From contig CASBQH010000299.1 of assembly GCA_949127695.1 (NCBI GenBank), positions 1 through 6,751 of the forward strand: DNA of 6,751 nt, written 5' to 3'. Every line of letters starts with the position of its first letter. Within the stretch, counting starts at the first letter, position 1. Both the position numbers and the translations under genes were made by a program. The notes under the pieces were generated by a model. It saw only the letters and a program-made list of their open reading frames with translations, had not been told where the DNA came from and did not search any database. Positions 5,320-6,751 of the stretch are shown in pieces. Source of the DNA: Synechococcales cyanobacterium PMM_0073 (GTDB lineage: Bacteria; Cyanobacteriota; Cyanobacteriia; Elainellales; Elainellaceae).

Positions 5320-6063
5320 ATGACCTACCTGGCTTTGGCGACTGACTACGACGGGACAATCGCGAACGAAGGGGCAGTGGATGCTGCGACTCTGGCCGCT
5401 TTGCAGCGCTGGCGAGCCACCGGACGACGGCTGATTTTGGTGACGGGGCGGATGCTGGATGACTGGCTCCAGGTTTTTCCGCAGTATGCGCCGCCTGAGC
5501 TGTTTGACTGGGTGGTGGCTGAAAACGGAGCCGTGCTTTACCAGCCGCCCAGCCAGACCGTGAAGCTGCTGAGCGATCCGCCCCCAGCTGAATTTGCACA
5601 GCAGCTGCGGCAGCAGATTGGCGATGGCTCAAAGATTTTTGCCACTGCTGACGGCGAGTTTGCCCAGCTGATCCAGAGCGGTCAGCTGGCTGCTTTTACG
5701 GTCGGACGGGTCATTTTGGCAACCTGGCAGCCCTATGACGCTGAGGCGACCGCACTGATTCAGCAGCTGGGGCTAGAGCTTCAGGTGATCTTGAACAAGC
5801 GAGCAGTCATGATTCTGCCCACCGGCATCGACAAGGCATTTGGCCTGAAAGCCGCGCTGCAAGAGTTAGAGATCTCCCCGGCTCAAACGGTCGGCGTGGG
5901 CGATGCGGAAAATGATTTGCATCTGCTGAAATATTGCGGCTTTGCGGCAGCGGTCTCCAATGCTCTGCCTGCGGTGAAAGCTGAAGCTGATTGGGTGGCC
6001 AAAGGGGTGCGCGGAGCGGGTGTGGCGGAACTGATCGACTATTTGCTGGCTCAAGCAGATTAA
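5320..6063 (+). CDS. HAD-IIB (Cof-type) family phosphatase
   Basis: The product is 247 residues with all four HAD motifs. Motif I is LATDYDGT (6-13), with nucleophile D9 and acid/base D11; motif II is LVTGR (40-44) with T42; motif III Lys is K172 in PTGIDKAFGL; motif IV is GVGDAENDL (192-200) with D195 and D199. A cap of roughly 85-165 inserted between motifs II and III marks the IIB subclass, which acts on sugar phosphates and other small phosphomonoesters. LVTGRMLDDWLQVFP and VVAENGAVLY are typical of a cyanobacterial subgroup whose substrate I do not know; sucrose- or mannosyl-phosphoglycerate-type phosphatases are more distant relatives. ATG 5320 is well placed three residues before the first strand, although no Shine-Dalgarno is visible. 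It follows the kinase at 45 bp and may be cotranscribed; a functional link between the two is unproven. Confidence 0.92.
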   Translation: MTYLALATDYDGTIANEGAVDAATLAALQRWRATGRRLILVTGRMLDDWLQVFPQYAPPELFDWVVAENGAVLYQPPSQTVKLLSDPPPAEFAQQLRQQIGDGSKIFATADGEFAQLIQSGQLAAFTVGRVILATWQPYDAEATALIQQLGLELQVILNKRAVMILPTGIDKAFGLKAALQELEISPAQTVGVGDAENDLHLLKYCGFAAAVSNALPAVKAEADWVAKGVRGAGVAELIDYLLAQAD

Positions 6064-6097
6064 ACCGCTGCTGGTAATGTAGCAATTCATTAGTAGA

Positions 6098-6751
6098 CTA
6101 AAACCGCCCTCTATTCCAAAAAGTGCGATAGAGAAATAAGCCGAGGATACCGATTGCAGAGCTAAAACCCACCTGAAGCAGACTATTGTCTCTTTCGTTG
6201 GGAATTAACTGCCACATCAGTATTCCGACAATGGCTCCAGACAGGCCAAATAAAAGGATTTTTAGCAGTCCCTGTGAGTCGTGCGAATTTGAGTTTTGTG
6301 ATGACCAAATTGCGACCCCATTGAGAAAGCCACCAATGGAGCTGGCCAAAGATTCAACAAATGGCGAATTACTCTTAGCCTCCATCAGATTGAAGAACAC
6401 CAGAGCGCCGAACCAACCTCCAACAATCAGTGCACTCAACAGCAGCAGCTCTCTGGTGCCATTAGGCCGATGTTCGCTTGGTTCTGGATGACCTGCTCTC
6501 TGAGCATGACTGCGTGAATTAGGTGATGAGATTGGGTGTCGCTCCCCGGGAATTTGACGCATACGCTGGCAAACGATTTGTTCTTGTATGGGTGCGACAT
6601 CTTTATCCCTCAGTCCCAAAACAGTCTGCTGCCAGTCTTTCAGGTCTGAGATTTTTCTTTCATTTAGAGGGTATCGACGTTTGACTTCCTGCTGATAGGC
6701 TTCTCTGTAACGTGCCAGATTAGCAAGACGTTTTCGGCCAGGTTCCAGTAC
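6098..6751 (-). CDS. Modular membrane protein, 5' end beyond the window
   Basis: The minus-strand frame is open from the right edge to TAG at 6100-6098, giving 217 visible residues with no stop and no good internal start, so the N-terminus lies outside. A TTG at 6619 in the middle is not a credible start, because the residues before it belong to the same module. Residues 2-65 (LEPGRKRLANLARYREAY, then RRYPLNE, LKDWQQTVLGLRDKDVAP) resemble a small helical module I recall from many cyanobacterial proteins of varied architecture. A Pro/Ser/Arg/His linker (about 66-98) leads to hydrophobic stretches at about 101-122, 133-150, 162-182 and 190-209. The first, third and fourth are clear membrane spans; the second is Gly/Ser-rich and less sure. 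The protein ends RTFWNRGRF. Function is not recognised. GC content is lower than in the neighbouring genes. It converges on the HAD gene with a 34-bp gap. Confidence 0.75.
   Translation of the reverse strand, partial: VLEPGRKRLANLARYREAYQQEVKRRYPLNERKISDLKDWQQTVLGLRDKDVAPIQEQIVCQRMRQIPGERHPISSPNSRSHAQRAGHPEPSEHRPNGTRELLLLSALIVGGWFGALVFFNLMEAKSNSPFVESLASSIGGFLNGVAIWSSQNSNSHDSQGLLKILLFGLSGAIVGILMWQLIPNERDNSLLQVGFSSAIGILGLFLYRTFWNRGRF

Noticed and set aside
4943..5632. A 229-residue minus-strand frame opposite the kinase and HAD genes
   Set aside because: Long only because of the GC-rich codons on the other strand; Ala/Ser/Arg/Pro-rich with no fold signature, and it covers two well-supported genes.
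6186..6491. A 101-residue plus-strand frame at the right end
   Set aside because: Antisense to the membrane-protein frame, which is open to the window edge and has clear hydrophobic spans and an N-terminal module.
6617..6619. TTG as the start of the right-edge membrane protein
   Set aside because: The same frame continues without a stop for 44 more codons to the edge, and those residues belong to the same module as the residues after it.

Overview
The window looks like chromosomal DNA from a cyanobacterium with moderately GC-rich coding sequence, most likely a Leptolyngbya- or Synechococcales-type organism. The main evidence is a PsbP-like thylakoid lipoprotein (CyanoP type), a PP2C/Pkn2-style Ser/Thr kinase of the cyanobacterial kind, a metallo-beta-lactamase-fold protein of a type I recognise only from cyanobacteria, and, at the right edge, a protein whose N-terminal module (LEPGRKRL...YPLNE...LGLRDKDVAPI) resembles a segment seen in many cyanobacterial proteins. 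The genus call is inference. The HIP1 octamer GCGATCGC does not occur here.

Layout, left to right. Bases 1-126 are the 3' end of an ABC transporter ATPase, followed closely on the same strand by rsmG (155-889), the 16S rRNA m7G527 methyltransferase. Facing it on the minus strand is a response regulator with a receiver domain and a short coiled-coil tail (944-1474, GTG start). A spacer of about 335 bp with several dyads and a heptamer tandem repeat separates the divergent response regulator from a plus-strand run of three genes: a degenerate MBL-fold protein (start near 1810), the PsbP-like lipoprotein (2552-3094) and a Maf nucleotide pyrophosphatase (3139-3729). After a spacer of about 420 bp with direct and inverted repeats come a Ser/Thr protein kinase (4153-5274) and a HAD-IIB phosphatase (5320-6063). 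Convergent with the HAD gene is a membrane protein on the minus strand (6098 to beyond 6751). Its N-terminus lies outside the window and its base composition is clearly lower in GC.

Functionally this is mostly a housekeeping mix: rRNA modification, nucleotide-pool cleaning, photosystem II maintenance and signalling. Nothing in it forms an obvious new multi-gene system. The points most worth a second look are the MBL-fold protein, which has lost most metal ligands; a set of short perfect or near-perfect tandem duplications sitting at gene junctions (1676-1696, 3101-3130, 4011-4041, 5265-5290); and the modular membrane protein at the right edge.
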